Positions 31,306 to 42,888 of a DNA stretch of 64,000 bases are shown here, in pieces; positions within the stretch are counted from its first letter, which is position 1, and every line of letters starts with the position of its first letter. This DNA is from Liopterus haemorrhoidalis (lineage: Eukaryota; Arthropoda; Insecta; Coleoptera; Dytiscidae), in the NCBI GenBank assembly GCA_963971575.1, contig OZ020622.1, positions 32,332,301 through 32,396,300 of the forward strand, written 5' to 3'. The notes under the pieces were generated by a model. The model was not told where the DNA came from. It did no database searches and was given only the letters and a program-made list of their open reading frames with translations. The translations under genes and the position numbers were made by a program.

Positions 31306-31402
31306 CGGAATAATACAAAACTTTTTCCTACAAAAAATTAATATTTGTAATAAATATTTCCTAAAAAATATTTGAAATTTGAAATAAAAATTAAATTAAA
31401 AA

Positions 31403-32012
31403 TCAGCTGTGGCCACCACAGGACCGACCGCCATCACAAAGTATTTGTATAAAATTCATTCTAGCAGCAGAGTAGAAATAACTTGGCCTAATATTTTCTA
31501 ACAGAGATATTAGTTATCATGACCATGGAAACGTTACATATAAGTATGAAAAAATAGATATTAGAAAAAATTTCACATAATTTTTCAAAAATTTTTCGTT
31601 TTATCAAAAAATGTCTCAAATAAAAGTTGTTAGTTATTACTTTTATAGCAAATTTTGTTAAATAATTTTTTTCGAAATATTTTTCTGTTGTTAAATATTC
31701 GCAAAAATCTTAAAATCGACACGAGTACACCATTTCTAGTCTACAGATTTTTACCAAACTCGTGCCATTGATGGCAGAAGCTTAAATATGAAGTTTCATA
31801 AAAATCCTTTCAGCCGAATTCGCTCTGCACGAGTACACAGACAGACAGACAGACGGACGGACGGACGGACAGACAGACCGATAGACATCATGCTAAAAAT
31901 AGTCAAAACGTTATGTAGGGAGCTCAATTCGTGGAGATTCATCGAAATCTCCAAAGGTCAAAATCGGTATGATCACAATACCTCCCTTATGTATGTTAGC
32001 GGTCGGTAAAAA
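31403..32012 (+). repeat. CCGACCGCC/GGCGGTCGG repeat family, full copy
   Basis: Starts AATCAGCTGTGGCCACCACA and ends TTAGCGGTCGGTAAAAATCC. (GACA/GACG)n array at 31837-31882. Same landmarks as the 29028 copy, opposite orientation; about 610 bp. Confidence 0.85.
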
Positions 32013-32144
32013 TCCATATTTAATCGGCACATTAAAATGTTCTTCAAATTTGCTTCTGATTCATTCTTTTATCAGTCAATATAGTTTTTAGTAGTAAAAA
32101 AAGCATTAATTAATTCATTTAATTAATATATATATATAATAAGT

Positions 32145-34768
32145 TAAAAAGTATGTGTCAGGTTTTAGGAATGGATCAACTAGTAACTGAACCAACAAGA
32201 ATAACAGCAACGTCTAGTACTTTAATTGATTATGTCTTAACAAATACTAATCTTATTGCTAATGTATTAAAAACACCAATCTCTGATCACCTGTGTATTG
32301 ATGTTTGTAGCGATAGTATCCAGTTACACAATATAAATAATAAAAATTCAATGAAATCATATAGAAACTTGAATGAAGTAAATTTACGAAAAATAAACAA
32401 TGAACTTATTGATAAAATATGGCAATTAAAATCTACAGATATAAATAACATTTTAGATAATATAAACTTAAATTGCAGTAGTGTTATTGATAATGTTGCA
32501 CCTATAAAAAATATTGAATCAGTTAAAAATAAATTACCCTGGTACGATAATGAAATAATATTATTAACTAAAGAAAGAGATATGGCTTATAAGAATTTCT
32601 TTTATGCAGATCGTGGTACTAAAATCTGTAAATGGAATGATTATAAAAAATTGCGTAATAAAGTAGTTAACATACTTAAACAGAAGAAAGACAGGTATTA
32701 CTCAAACAAAATAGATAAACAAAAAAATAACTCAGATAAAATGTGGAAAACTCTAAAAGAATTAGTAGGTAGTAATAAAAATTGTAGGAATTCCATAAGA
32801 GAAATTTTGTTTCCTATTTCTAACAATAATTTTGTTTCTTGTTCGGATGATGTAGATAAAGCGGAACATTTCAATGCCTATTTCATTTCAAGTGTAGAGG
32901 AGATTATTGATAGCATTTCAAATAGTGAAGATGATCCTTATGATAATATTAGATAGTTAAATGTTTTAAGCAATTTTAATCGCTTTGTTAAATTAGAAAT
33001 GAAAGATCTGAAAGAAATTATTGGTAAAATTAATAACAAATTCAATGTTTACGAGTTATTAAATGGCAAAATTATAAAAAGTATTTTTCAAGTTATTGGA
33101 CATGTCATACTTCACTTTGTCAATACTTCACTAGAAACTGGCAAATTTCCAGATTTACTTAAAGCTAGTACGATCGTACCTATTGCTAAGGTAAAAAACT
33201 CAAATAATGCATGCGACTTTAGGCCAATAAATACCCTACCAACTATGGAAAAAATTTTAGAAATTGCTGCATATAACCAAATATTAAAATATTTTAATGA
33301 AAATGCATTATTTATGGGTAACCAATCGGGATTCAGACCCGGTTTTTCATGTGAGACTTCACTACAACTTACCATTACTGAATGGAAACAATCCAATCCT
33401 CTAGACGATAACAAATATATCATTGCAGTATTTCTGGATCTAAGGCGCGCCTTTGAAACTATAAATAGAGAAATTCTCCTAAAAAAGTTGCAATTGTATG
33501 GAATTGATTGTATAGTTTTAGACTGGTTGAGTGATTATTTAAATGGCAGAACGCAGAGGACCAAAATCAATCATAGTTTCAGCTCCTTTCGTTTTAACAA
33601 GTTGGGAATTCCACAGGGAAGTGTGATAGGCCCTCTGCTTTTCATTATTTATTTGAATGATATCAGTATGGCAACTGACTGTGATTTTGTAAATCTGTAT
33701 GCAGATGATACACTTTTAGCCATTACAGATAGCAACTTAACCAACGCAGTTAAACGTATGCAGAATGAGCTAGATAAGATTGAGAAATATTTTATTTGCA
33801 ATAAATTAAAACTAAATGTAAAAAAAAAACAAAAGCCATGATTATTGCAACAAAACATAAATACTCATTGGTAGAAATAAATACTCTATGTAATTTAAAA
33901 TGTAACGGTGAAGATATTAAATTTGTATCAGAATTTAAATACTTAGGTTTTATGTTAGATTGTTGCTTAACTTTTAAAAGCCATTTTAGTTTTATTTATA
34001 AAAAAATAAAGAAGAAACTTTATTTCTTCTCTTGAATATCGAAACATTTGTCATGTTGGACTAAAACGTTAATTTTTAAATCTATAATCCAACCTCATTT
34101 TGATTATTGTGCAAGTGTTTTATACCTTTTAGATAATAGTAGTAAAGAAGCTCTTCAAAAACTTCAAAATAGAGGAATGCGTATAATTCTACATTGTGGA
34201 CGCCTTACACCCATTAAACTGATGCTAAATTCTTTAAATTTTATTAATGTTAAAGATAAATTAAAAATACTAACTTTAATTTTTATATTTAAAATTGTAC
34301 GAGGTGAGCCTAACTATTTAACAAAGTTTATAAATTATAATTTTGAAGTCCACAATTATAATACTCGCAATAAGTCCAACATTCATACTAAAAAAACTAA
34401 CTTAAAATCCACAATGAACTCCGTATTTTTCAGAGGGTGTAATGAATATAATGCTTTGCCAGACCAGATTAAAAATTCTGTAAGCATAAAACAATTTAAA
34501 TTCAAAGTGTTTCAATATTTTAAAGAGTAAAGTTTTTCCTCTTTATGTCAATGTTATGTTTTATGTAAATTTTAGTTATAAGATTTGGGTGTAAGATGTA
34601 GTAATCCCTACTTCTTATTAGTTGATATAAATTTGTTAGATATATTAGATAAAAATTATTTTGTTAATACAAATGTTTACAAATGTTTACTTAATTATTT
34701 ATTATTATTATTGTAAAAATATTTAGATCAATAAATTTATTATTATATATTTGAAATTTGAAATTTAT
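32145..34768 (+). pseudogene. Non-LTR retrotransposon ORF2 (endonuclease C-terminus, reverse transcriptase, C-terminal domain)
   Basis: The frame begins inside the exonuclease-endonuclease-phosphatase domain (STLIDYVLTN...SDHLCID), continues through a linker, then the reverse transcriptase with VFLDLRRAFETI, GIPQGSVIGPLLFIIYLND and the catalytic YADDT, and a C-terminal region with YKYLGFMLD and HNYNTRNK. It is 5'-truncated. Breaks: in-frame TAG near 32954-32956, a frameshift at the A run 33823-33831 and an in-frame TGA at 34033-34035. The protein stops at 34530; the 3' end has AT-rich sequence and TTGAAATTTGAAATTT near 34750. The clade looks like Jockey/CR1-related. Originally it nicked target DNA and copied its RNA there; this copy is dead. 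Confidence 0.9.
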
Positions 34769-34928
34769 TGAAAAATACCACATTAGACTGTTGCCAGTCT
34801 GTGCGTGGCTCATCGATACAACAATATATAATATTTTCTGAATACAATTGATTGATTTTTTTTTATACAATTATATAATTAATTTTTTATACAATACATA
34901 TACAATTTATATAATTAATGTGTCACAT

Positions 34929-35999
34929 TTACAAATTACTTTTGCAAAAGCGTTTCGCCCATTTATTATATCTGATGTTCGTTCTGTCCAATTCTATACC
35001 TACACTTTGCAAAAATGCTTGAAAATTATTATGTAGTGTGGGAATTAAATATACAAAGTACTTCTGACCAATATTTTTATACATTTTAGGTGCCTTGGCC
35101 ACTAATTTATTTCTGGTTCTGTAATCATGTGTGAAATATGTAATCTCTTGAGGATATTTTTTAATGTATTTCAATATTGTTACGGCATATAGTTGATTTA
35201 TATTTAAAACCGGTGAATCTTTGAACAATCTTTCAGTGGGGTAACGCATAGATTTTTTATGTATTAATTTTAAGATAATTTTCTGTATTATTTTGATTTT
35301 TTGTAAATGCGTTTCAGCAGCGCCACCCCAAGCTATCAGCCCGTACGAAAGAAGAGATTGTACTAGTCCGTAATAAAATGTATATAAAATTTTAAGTGGC
35401 ATAAAATCCCTCAGTTTTTTAAATAAATGAATAGTTTTTCTAGCATTTTTGCAAAGGTACGATATATGCTCATCCCATCTCATATTATTATCTATATATA
35501 TTCCAAGATATTTGGTTTTTTCAGTTTTAAATATTTTACAATCACATGTACAATTATTATCTACTATACAACTATCTATATGCCAAGTTAAATAATCAAA
35601 ATTTGGTTGGGTATTGTTATATATAGAAAATGGTACAAACAATGTTTTCTTTTCATTTAGTGTCAGCACATTATTATTTAACCAAATTTTTATTAAACGC
35701 AAATCATGTTCCGCCATTTTTCTAACATCGTTCCAGGTATTGGCCTCTATACATAAAACTGTATCATCCGCGTATGCTATTAGTTTACCGTTTAGATGTG
35801 AAATATTTAATAAATCGTTAATATATATTAAAAACAAGATCGGACCAAGTACAGTACCTTGAGGAACCCCACAGTTCATAATTTCACTGGAGCTTTTATT
35901 ATTACCAATTACAACTTCTTGAGTTCTTTCTTGTAAATAATTATGAAATAATTGCAGAGCAACACCGCGTATACCGCAGATTTCAAGTTTTTGAAGCAA
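34929..35999 (-). CDS. Non-LTR reverse transcriptase, 5'-truncated but otherwise open
   Basis: A 356-codon frame on the minus strand. It starts within the reverse-transcriptase fingers/palm (LQKLEICGIRG), then CGVPQGTVLGPILFLIYINDL and the catalytic AYADDTVLC, a thumb region (TKYLGIYIDNNMRWDEHI) and a C-terminal YGLIAWGG...YRTRNKL region. The 5' part, including the endonuclease and the first Asp motif, is missing; the frame upstream is lost at a (TA)n tract near 36005-36030. The family is Jockey/CR1-related but clearly different from the 32145-34768 copy, to which it lies tail to tail (convergent). No stops inside, so it is younger or by chance intact. The AT-rich 3' UTR extends to about 34850. 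Confidence 0.85.
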   Translation of the reverse strand: MLQKLEICGIRGVALQLFHNYLQERTQEVVIGNNKSSSEIMNCGVPQGTVLGPILFLIYINDLLNISHLNGKLIAYADDTVLCIEANTWNDVRKMAEHDLRLIKIWLNNNVLTLNEKKTLFVPFSIYNNTQPNFDYLTWHIDSCIVDNNCTCDCKIFKTEKTKYLGIYIDNNMRWDEHISYLCKNARKTIHLFKKLRDFMPLKILYTFYYGLVQSLLSYGLIAWGGAAETHLQKIKIIQKIILKLIHKKSMRYPTERLFKDSPVLNINQLYAVTILKYIKKYPQEITYFTHDYRTRNKLVAKAPKMYKNIGQKYFVYLIPTLHNNFQAFLQSVGIELDRTNIRYNKWAKRFCKSNL

Positions 36000-36030
36000 A
36001 ATCGAATGTATCGAATATATATATATATAT

Positions 36031-36297
36031 AGACACCTTTATTTTGGACGTTTGCCATTGCTGATAGTACTAGGCTAGAATAGTACAATATAATTAGTAT
36101 TAGTATCAAAAAGATATAATACTTCAAGAGTAATATAAAAAATAGAGACGGAAACAGATTGTTGAGCAGTTTCCGAAACGTCCGAATTTTTTATATTACT
36201 CTTGAAGTATTATATCTTTTTGATACTAATACTAATTATATTGTACTATTCTAGCCTAGTACTATCAGCAATGGCAAACGTCCAAAATAAAGGTGTC
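36031..36297. other. Long palindrome 1 (arms ~112 bp)
   Basis: 36031-36143 (AGACACCTTTATTTTGGACG...) is repeated inverted at 36186-36297 with at most one-base slippage. The 42-bp spacer itself contains CGGAAAC/GTTTCCG. It lies between (TA)n runs. A fold-back element or a head-to-head duplication of a short repeat. Confidence 0.85.
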
Positions 36298-36457
36298 TGC
36301 ATTAATATTGGACCATTGCAAAATAATTTCAAAGATATTATATATATATATATATATATTTGGATATTTGGTTCTTGACGAGTATTATATGAAATAAAAC
36401 GCAGGTTCTCTTTTATTCGTCAGTTTATTAAAATGTTCTTGTGAATTTATAAAATAT

Positions 36458-36494
36458 GAAACGTTTCGTGCATGGGTAGTATGCACATCTTCAG
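36458..36494 (-). ncRNA. Hammerhead ribozyme-like core in left palindrome arm
   Basis: On the minus strand: CTGAAGA, stem II GTGCAT/ATGCAC with loop ACTACCC, then GAAAC and GTTTC. CTGANGA is the consensus, so the A is allowed. Stem II is perfect over 6 bp. Confidence 0.7.
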
Positions 36495-36611
36495 TCAGTC
36501 AATCAGATAAAATAAAATCACCACGTAGTCAATTCGAAGTTAAAAAAGTGTGTGACACTTTTTTAACTTCGAATTGACTACGTGGTGATTTTATTTTATC
36601 TGATTGACTGA

Positions 36612-36648
36612 CTGAAGATGTGCATACTACCCATGCACGAAACGTTTC
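36612..36648 (+). ncRNA. Hammerhead ribozyme-like core in right palindrome arm
   Basis: Mirror copy of the minus-strand core: CTGAAGA, GTGCAT/ATGCAC stem II, GAAAC, GTTTC. Both RNA strands across the palindrome would therefore contain one sense core. Confidence 0.7.
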
Positions 36649-36709
36649 ATATTTTATAAATTCACAAGAACATTTTAATAAACTGACGAATAAAAGAGAA
36701 CCTGCGTTT

Positions 36710-36714
<5 letters not shown>

Positions 36715-36783
<69 letters not shown>
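36715..36783. repeat. (TA)n microsatellite
   Basis: About 33 uninterrupted TA units next to palindrome 2, a possible extruding or unstable site. Confidence 0.95.
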
Positions 36784-36786
<3 letters not shown>

Positions 36787-36917
36787 AAATTAACCGTTAT
36801 TAACATTTCTTTCCGGTTTCGGTTTTTAAATTGAGCAATTTTACGTTCCGGTTACGGCTCCGGTTCTGTTGAAAATTCCGGTTAATTTCGGTTTTCGGTT
36901 CGATTCCGGTTCGACTC

Positions 36918-37030
36918 TCTGGTTTTATTATAATTAGTAAACGGACAAAAAAATAATAATTCAAAGAAATTTGCTAAAAACATTAACATCTTGCGGAAAA
37001 CATATTCTAATGTGTTTAATTAAATATTCT
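36918..37030 (+). repeat. Duplicated flank (paralogue of 30040-30147)
   Basis: TTTTATTATAATTAGTAAACG through TTCTAATGTGTTTAATTAAA is nearly identical to 30040-30147, and both are followed by GTGTACAT and a hAT left end. Confidence 0.85.
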
Positions 37031-37780
37031 GTGTACATTAGTGGCGTATCCAGATTTCGTGGTTGGGGGGGGGGGGCACTTATGTTTCCTATCTGTAAAA
37101 ATAATGGAGGGACTCGCGGACCACATTTGGGGCCCAACATAATTCTTTTATGGCCCCTGAAGCGTTAAAGAAAAAATAATCAGCTGAGGCCACCATAAGA
37201 CCTACCGCCATCACAAAGTACTTGTATAAAATATATTCTAGCAGCAGAGTAGAAATAAGTTGGCCTAATATTTTCTAACAGAGATAATCAGATCAATTCT
37301 GTAAAAAGTTACTGTGTAATAACGTCACTACAACATAAAATATTATAAAAAGTATAATGGCTTTCATTTATGATAGTAACTGACCTTGCTCATAGTGACG
37401 AATTTAGTTACAATTATCATAGTAACAGACTTACAGAATTGGTCTGATTATTTATCATGACCATGGAAACGTTACATATAAGATTGAAAAAATAGATATT
37501 TGGAAAAAAGTTCGGAACAATTTTCAAAAATTTTTCGTTTTATCAAAAATTGTCTCAAATAAGAGTTCTTAGTTATTGGTTTTATAGCAACTTTTGTTGA
37601 ATAAATTTTTTCAAATTATTTTTCTGTTGTTAAATATCCGCTAAAATCTTAAAATCGATTCGAGTCAACCGATTTTTACCAAAAGTTGATCTACTCGTGC
37701 CATTGATGCCAAAAGCTTAAATATGAAGTTTCATAAAAATCCTTTGAACCGAATTTGCTCTGCACTGTGTACACAGATAG

Positions 37781-37831
<51 letters not shown>

Positions 37832-38601
37832 TACCGACAGACGTCATGCTAAAAATAGTCAAAACGTTATGTAAGGACCTCAATTCGTGGAGATCGATCG
37901 AAATCTCGAAATGTCAAAATCGGTATGATCACAATACCCCCCTTATATATATTGGCGGTCGGTAAAAATGAGCTTATTTAGGATAAAATCATATTTATAA
38001 GTGTAAAATAAAATCTACAAAGGGAGAACCTTTTCTATTTATAAAAAAATTTCAAAGTGCTCTTCAGGATATTTGAAGTTGTGTCACTGCACTTCATTTT
38101 GACACCCCTTCTGTTGGATATTGATGTTTGTACCAAAAACAAAGAGATGATAATTTCATTATTTATTGATAAAAAAAATGTGTTTATTAATCCATGTATC
38201 AAAGACTCTCATTTGATATCCCTCAAAATTTTAGAACATTCGAGATCCCTTAATATTTGTTTTTATTTTTCGAGGAATATATTTTTGAATTCTCAATATT
38301 TCTCGTATGTGTTCAATTCTTTAAATTCAGCCGCTTGGCCATAATTTCTACCGAACAGAACAGATTCATGTGACGGAATAAGGATTTCTTCATTATACGT
38401 ACGAAAATATAAAAATAGCAGAAAACATGGGACTATGTACTGTTTATTAATTTCAATACTAATCATAATAAAATATAGCTTGAATATTGTAAAATGCGTA
38501 AGTGATTTTCCTGCACGATTATATTAAATTTGTTAAATATACATTTCATTTGACCTTAAGGGGGGCCATGTGCCCCCTCTGAATACGCCAGTGGTGTACA
38601 T
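37031..38601. mobile_element. hAT element with 8-bp duplication GTGTACAT, containing a nested repeat
   Basis: Left end TAGTGGCGTATCCAGA (37039, first base changed from C) and right end TGAATACGCCAGTG (to 38593) are flanked by GTGTACAT (37031-37038 and 38594-38601). The G-rich strings GGGGGGGCAC and GGGGGCCATGTGCCCCC are typical of this hAT type. No transposase frame. A CCGACCGCC repeat (37182-37975) is nested inside. Confidence 0.85.
37182..37975 (+). repeat. CCGACCGCC/GGCGGTCGG repeat family, full copy nested in hAT
   Basis: AATCAGCTGAGGCCACCATA to ATTGGCGGTCGGTAAAAATG, with a (GACA)n array at 37780-37832. Relative to the 31403 copy it carries an extra ~150-bp insertion (about 37285-37455) bounded by inverted strings AATCAGACCAATTCTGTAA-like and TTACAGAATTGGTCTGATT. 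Confidence 0.8.
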
Positions 38602-39239
38602 TAACAGTCCAAACAAGTAACGTTCTTGAAATGTTTCTACAATTAAAAGTATAAAACTTTACTAATTGGTTGAACCTATGCAAAGATAAAATTTTTATGA
38701 ATTAGAATCATTTAATTTCATATGATTATTTTAACCATATTTAATTTATTATTATTGTTATTTTTTTTTTGGTTTGTTTGAAATCATAGATTAAAATGAA
38801 TTTATTAGATTTTACATTTAAAAACTAAGGACTATGAAGATGCTTTAAATTTAGTTGAGAGCTTAAATACGTCCTAACACTACTCACAATGTATTTCTAC
38901 CTACAGCAATGATTATCTAATGTGTTTATGACTATAAGTATTTAGTCACTTCAAAATATGGTGAAACAAATTATGCCTAGGTTTTATAACTATATTCTAA
39001 GAATTTAACTTAGAAAGTCAGACCCTTAGAAATACTTCTTTTCAATGTCTACAAGTTCCATAAAATTGTATTGTTCGGCAAGAATGAAATGAAAGGAGTT
39101 ATTAGAAAGAGACTAATGACTAAGTACCTGGGAGAGGATAAACCCCCATAAAACTAACATATTTTAAGTAAAGCTAGGAAAAGTACAGGGTTGGTTTTCA
39201 AAGTGTTTATTCCTTAAACAATATAGTTACACTAGCTGG

Positions 39240-39884
39240 AGTACCCGTCGTACGTATTTTGTAATGTACATTTTTGCTGTAAGGTATATGGATGAGTGAG
39301 ATATTTCAATTTCGAGTAGAACAAAAAATAATCTTTTCATTACACTAAATCACTCTTCTATATATATTTTTAATGTTAGGTAAATAATTAGTAAGATACT
39401 TCGTTCATAGGTAGGTCGCTGCATAGCTCCCCAAATGTATATCTTATTAAAAACTGCATTGACCATAAAGGAATAGTTTTTTTTGTCATATTCATTTTTG
39501 CTGTTAAGTAAATGATTAATTAGATATTTCAACCTTATAAATAACACTCTCCTTGCCCCCTAAATAATCTTTTTATTAAGAACTGCACTGAAGGGAAGAA
39601 AAAAAAAATCCTCAAGTACATTTTTGATATAAAGTAAATAATAAGTGAGATATTTCAAGATTTTAGTTTTACGGTGTATCACGTAACCCGCCCATATTCA
39701 ACCATTCAAAAGGTAGAACAAAATAGATTAAATTTCTTTTTATAAAAAATGTTGGTCAAATACGTTTTTGCTGTTAAGTTAATAATAAGGGAGATATTTC
39801 AATAGTTAGTTTTAGGGTGTTCCCTCCGTAACTTTCAAAATATTCATCCAATCAAAAAGCACATACAACAAAAAATTTATGTGG
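39240..39884 (+). repeat. Degenerate ~150-180 bp tandem repeat, continued at 41566-41780
   Basis: Four or five drifted units share TTTTTGCTGTTAAGT, AATAATAAG(T/G)GAGATATTTCAA and CCCTCCGTAACT-like strings. The array is interrupted by the ~1-kb repeat at 39885-41563. 38602-39239 before it shows nothing I can support. Confidence 0.6.
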
Positions 39885-40053
39885 TGTGAATTTTCACACA
39901 TTTCAGGGTTTCGCAGTTATTTAGTAAGTGAATGATGATTGTTTGGGATGCCAAAACAAATTTTATGTTAAAATATTTTTTTTGTTAATTTTAATTCGAC
40001 TGCCTAATACCATTATTTAGGATTCTAAATATGTGCAGTTTTTTTTTTTTATA

Positions 40054-40905
40054 TACAGGGTGTTTGTTTGAAACGGGGCACCCCGAAAATCTCCTTTATT
40101 TGTAAAGATACAAAAAATCTTCAGTAGAAAAGTTAAACTAGACAAAAAGGCTCATCTAAAGGTTACTATAAGAATTTTGAGGCACTTCCGGTTTCACCGA
40201 AAATGATATCAACTTTTGATCTAGCATAGGGAATCGATAATTTTATATTTTTTGCCTAAAAGTACATTAAATTAGCTTTACAATGACACCAAAAAATCAT
40301 ATTATTATGTTAACTATTTCAAAATGGCGACCATTTATTTACAAAATAATAATCAACATAAGTTTTACAAAGTTGAACGTAGCAAGCTTTGAAAACAATA
40401 AAAAAATACAAAATATCTCTAAAATAAACTGTTATAACAAGTTATTATATGAAATAACATGAAATAACTTAAATTTTAATTTTTCAGTTAAATGTTTTAT
40501 AAATAACAAGAGTTTAATAGTTTATTTTGCTTATTTTTGATATTTTGTTTCTTTTTTTTATCGTTTTCAAAGCTTGCTACATTCCACTTTGTAAAATTTA
40601 TGTTGATTATTATTTTGTAAATAAATGGTCGCCATTTTGAAATAGTTAACATAAAAATATGATTTTTTGGTGTCATTGTAAAGCTAATTTAATGTACTTT
40701 TAGGGAAAAAATATAGAATTATCGATTCTCTATGCTATATTAAAAGTTGACATCATTTCCGGTGAAACCGGAAGTACCTCAGAATTCTTATAGTAACCTT
40801 TAGATGGACCTTTTTGTCTAGTTTAACTTTTGTTCTGAAGATTTTTTGTATCTTTACAAATAAAGGAGATTTTCGGGGTGCCCCGTTCCAAACAAACACC
40901 CTGTA
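40054..40905. mobile_element. 848-bp fold-back element with ~350-bp inverted arms
   Basis: CAGGGTGTTTGTTTGAAACG at 40056 is mirrored by CAAACAAACACCCTG ending at 40903, flanked by TA. Inversion extends inward at least to AGCAAGCTTTGAAAAC / GTTTTCAAAGCTTGCT (about 40380-40400 and 40563-40580). TA duplication and CAGGGTG ends suggest a Tc1/mariner-mobilised element. Confidence 0.9.
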
Positions 40906-41143
40906 TATATACATATATAGCTAGGTTCATTATGATTTTGAAAATTGTGCCTATGGCTTCCATTGGTTGTTTTAAATTATAACCCCGCCCCTCTGATTTC
41001 GTGTATTCAATTTCAACAATATCCACTGGTTATTAAATTTACGCTTTTAAAAATTAAATGCAACATTTGACCAAATATAACTAGAATTTTGAAAAAATAA
41101 TTTAAACTAAATAAAAATGCAAAAATAAAGAAAAAATAAAATT

Positions 41144-41214
41144 GCCTTGAGAGCGGAGCGAACCTTGGTTTGCAAATTTGAACGCGAGCATGCTAGCCAT
41201 TACACTATCAAAGC
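41144..41214 (-). other. tRNA-like module in repeat copy 3
   Basis: On the minus strand, 71 nt beginning GCTTTGATAGTGTAATGGC and ending TCAAGGC. The seven end bases pair fully as an acceptor stem (one G-U). A-box-like TAGTGTAATGGCTAGC and B-box-like AGGTTCGCTCC are in the right order. Its sequence differs from the modules at the same place in the other two copies. Confidence 0.6.
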
Positions 41215-41565
41215 ATGCTGGATCACTGTGTTAGATAAGTTATTAAATATTTTACGTGGTCAAGCAAAAAACACAAAAATGCGTTATTTTCAGAAAACAT
41301 AATCTGATCAAAAATTCCTGTTGTACTATTCCGGTTCACACAAATGTACATTACTTGAGCAGATATTTGTTTATATTTTTAGGGGGATATATTTTTTAGA
41401 TGTTTTAGTATTTTTCCTATGTGCGGGTCAAAGAGTTGTATGAGCATGCCAAATTTCAATTTTCTAGGTTTAGCCGTTTGGCTACAATTTTTACCGAACA
41501 GACAGACGACAAAATGACGGTATAAGGGTTTTTTGCTCATACCTACAAAACCCTAAAAAGATTTG

Positions 41566-42060
41566 TTTTCTTATTAAAAATAATTACTGACTTGTTTACT
41601 AATAAGTCAATAATAAGGGAAATATAAAAGTAGTTTTATGATGTCCCTCCGTAACTCCCCAAATATTTATCTAAATGAAAAAATGCATGTAACAAAAATT
41701 ATTTGTTTTCTTATTATAAACAATTTTTGTCATACAAATTTTTCTGTTAAGTTAATAATAAGTCAATCATATTATAAATTATTAAGTAACAACAATTTTA
41801 ACCCCGAAATACCTCCTTAAAATGAGAATTTTTAAATGCCATATAGCCTATGTTCGAATGCTGGTTCTAATCTATCAAAGTACCAAATTTTATTAAAATA
41901 TGACCAACCGTTTTTGCGTTAATCTCTAACAAACAGACAGACACCCATCATTTTTTTTTTTGCAGTGCTCGTTTTATTGTCACCTAACACGTGTAGAAAC
42001 CAAAAATGAGGACAAAAAATAAAAAGCTGATATAGCCTACAATTTTAATATAGAAGATAA
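41566..42060. repeat. Tail of the degenerate tandem array and a short AACAAACAGACAGACA segment
   Basis: 41590-41780 resumes the array interrupted at 39884. 41830-42060 has the string CCATATAGCCTATGTTCG and an (ACAG)n trace, a typical decayed microsatellite-bearing repeat. No gene. Confidence 0.5.
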
Positions 42061-42061
42061 A

Positions 42062-42852
42062 TAGTAAAAATCAGCTGTGGCCACCACAGAACCGATCGCC
42101 ATCACAAAATGCTACATTCTATACTCTATCTCAGAAAGACTGATAGTAATAAATCTTTTTGACAGGCAGTTACCAGTGGCGTGCACATTTTAAACCCGTT
42201 TAAATTGGTTTTGTGTATTTCTATATTACTATTAATCATTTTAATAAACGCACGCCTGTGACCATATTTATCATATCATTAAACGCACCCCTGTGACCAT
42301 ATTTTTCCTCTAAATTTTAAAAAGTGTGAAAAAACAATAACTTTTTACAAATAATAAATTTTATTACTATCAGTCTTTCTGAGATGAAGTATAGCAGAAA
42401 AGTAGTTATTATTGGAAAAGACAATAACGTATTATATTACCTTGACAATTGCATAATGTGTATTTATAATTTACAATAACCATGGAAACGTACCTTCATA
42501 CATACAAAAAAAAAATAATAAAAAAAAAAAATGAAGAAAATGTCTGAAATAAAAGTTGTTAGTTATTGCTTTTATAGCAACTTTGTTGAATAAATTTTGT
42601 CGAAATATTTCTCTGTTCTGAAATATTCGCAAAAATCTTAAAACGGACACGAGTAAGCTCCTATTTCTAGTTAACCGATTTTTACCAAAAGTTGATCAGC
42701 TTCATCAGTGCCATTGATGTCAGAAGCTTAAATATGAAGTTTCATAAAAATTCTTTTAGCCGAATTTGCTCTGCACGAGTACACAGACCGACAAACAAAC
42801 AGTCAGACCGACAGACAGACAAACAGACAGACAGACAGAAAGATAGATAGAA

Positions 42853-42888
<36 letters not shown>

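Larger units (their letters stand above)
36387..36719. other. Long palindrome 2 (arms 165 bp) bearing inverted hammerhead cores
   Basis: Arms 36387-36551 and 36555-36719 match with one mismatch around a 3-bp spacer (GTG). Each arm contains AATAAAACGCAGGTTCTC, TGAAACGTTTCGTGCATGGG and a hammerhead core. Bordered by TA microsatellites on both sides. Confidence 0.92.
39885..41563 (-). repeat. ~1-kb dispersed repeat with tRNA-like module, copy 3, split by a fold-back element
   Basis: Reverse-oriented copy of the family at 26812 and 46796, from TGTGAATTTTCACACATTTC to TACCTACAAAACCCTAAAAAG. A fold-back element (40056-40903) sits in its TATATA tract. The (GTCT)n array is reduced to a few units. 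Confidence 0.85.
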
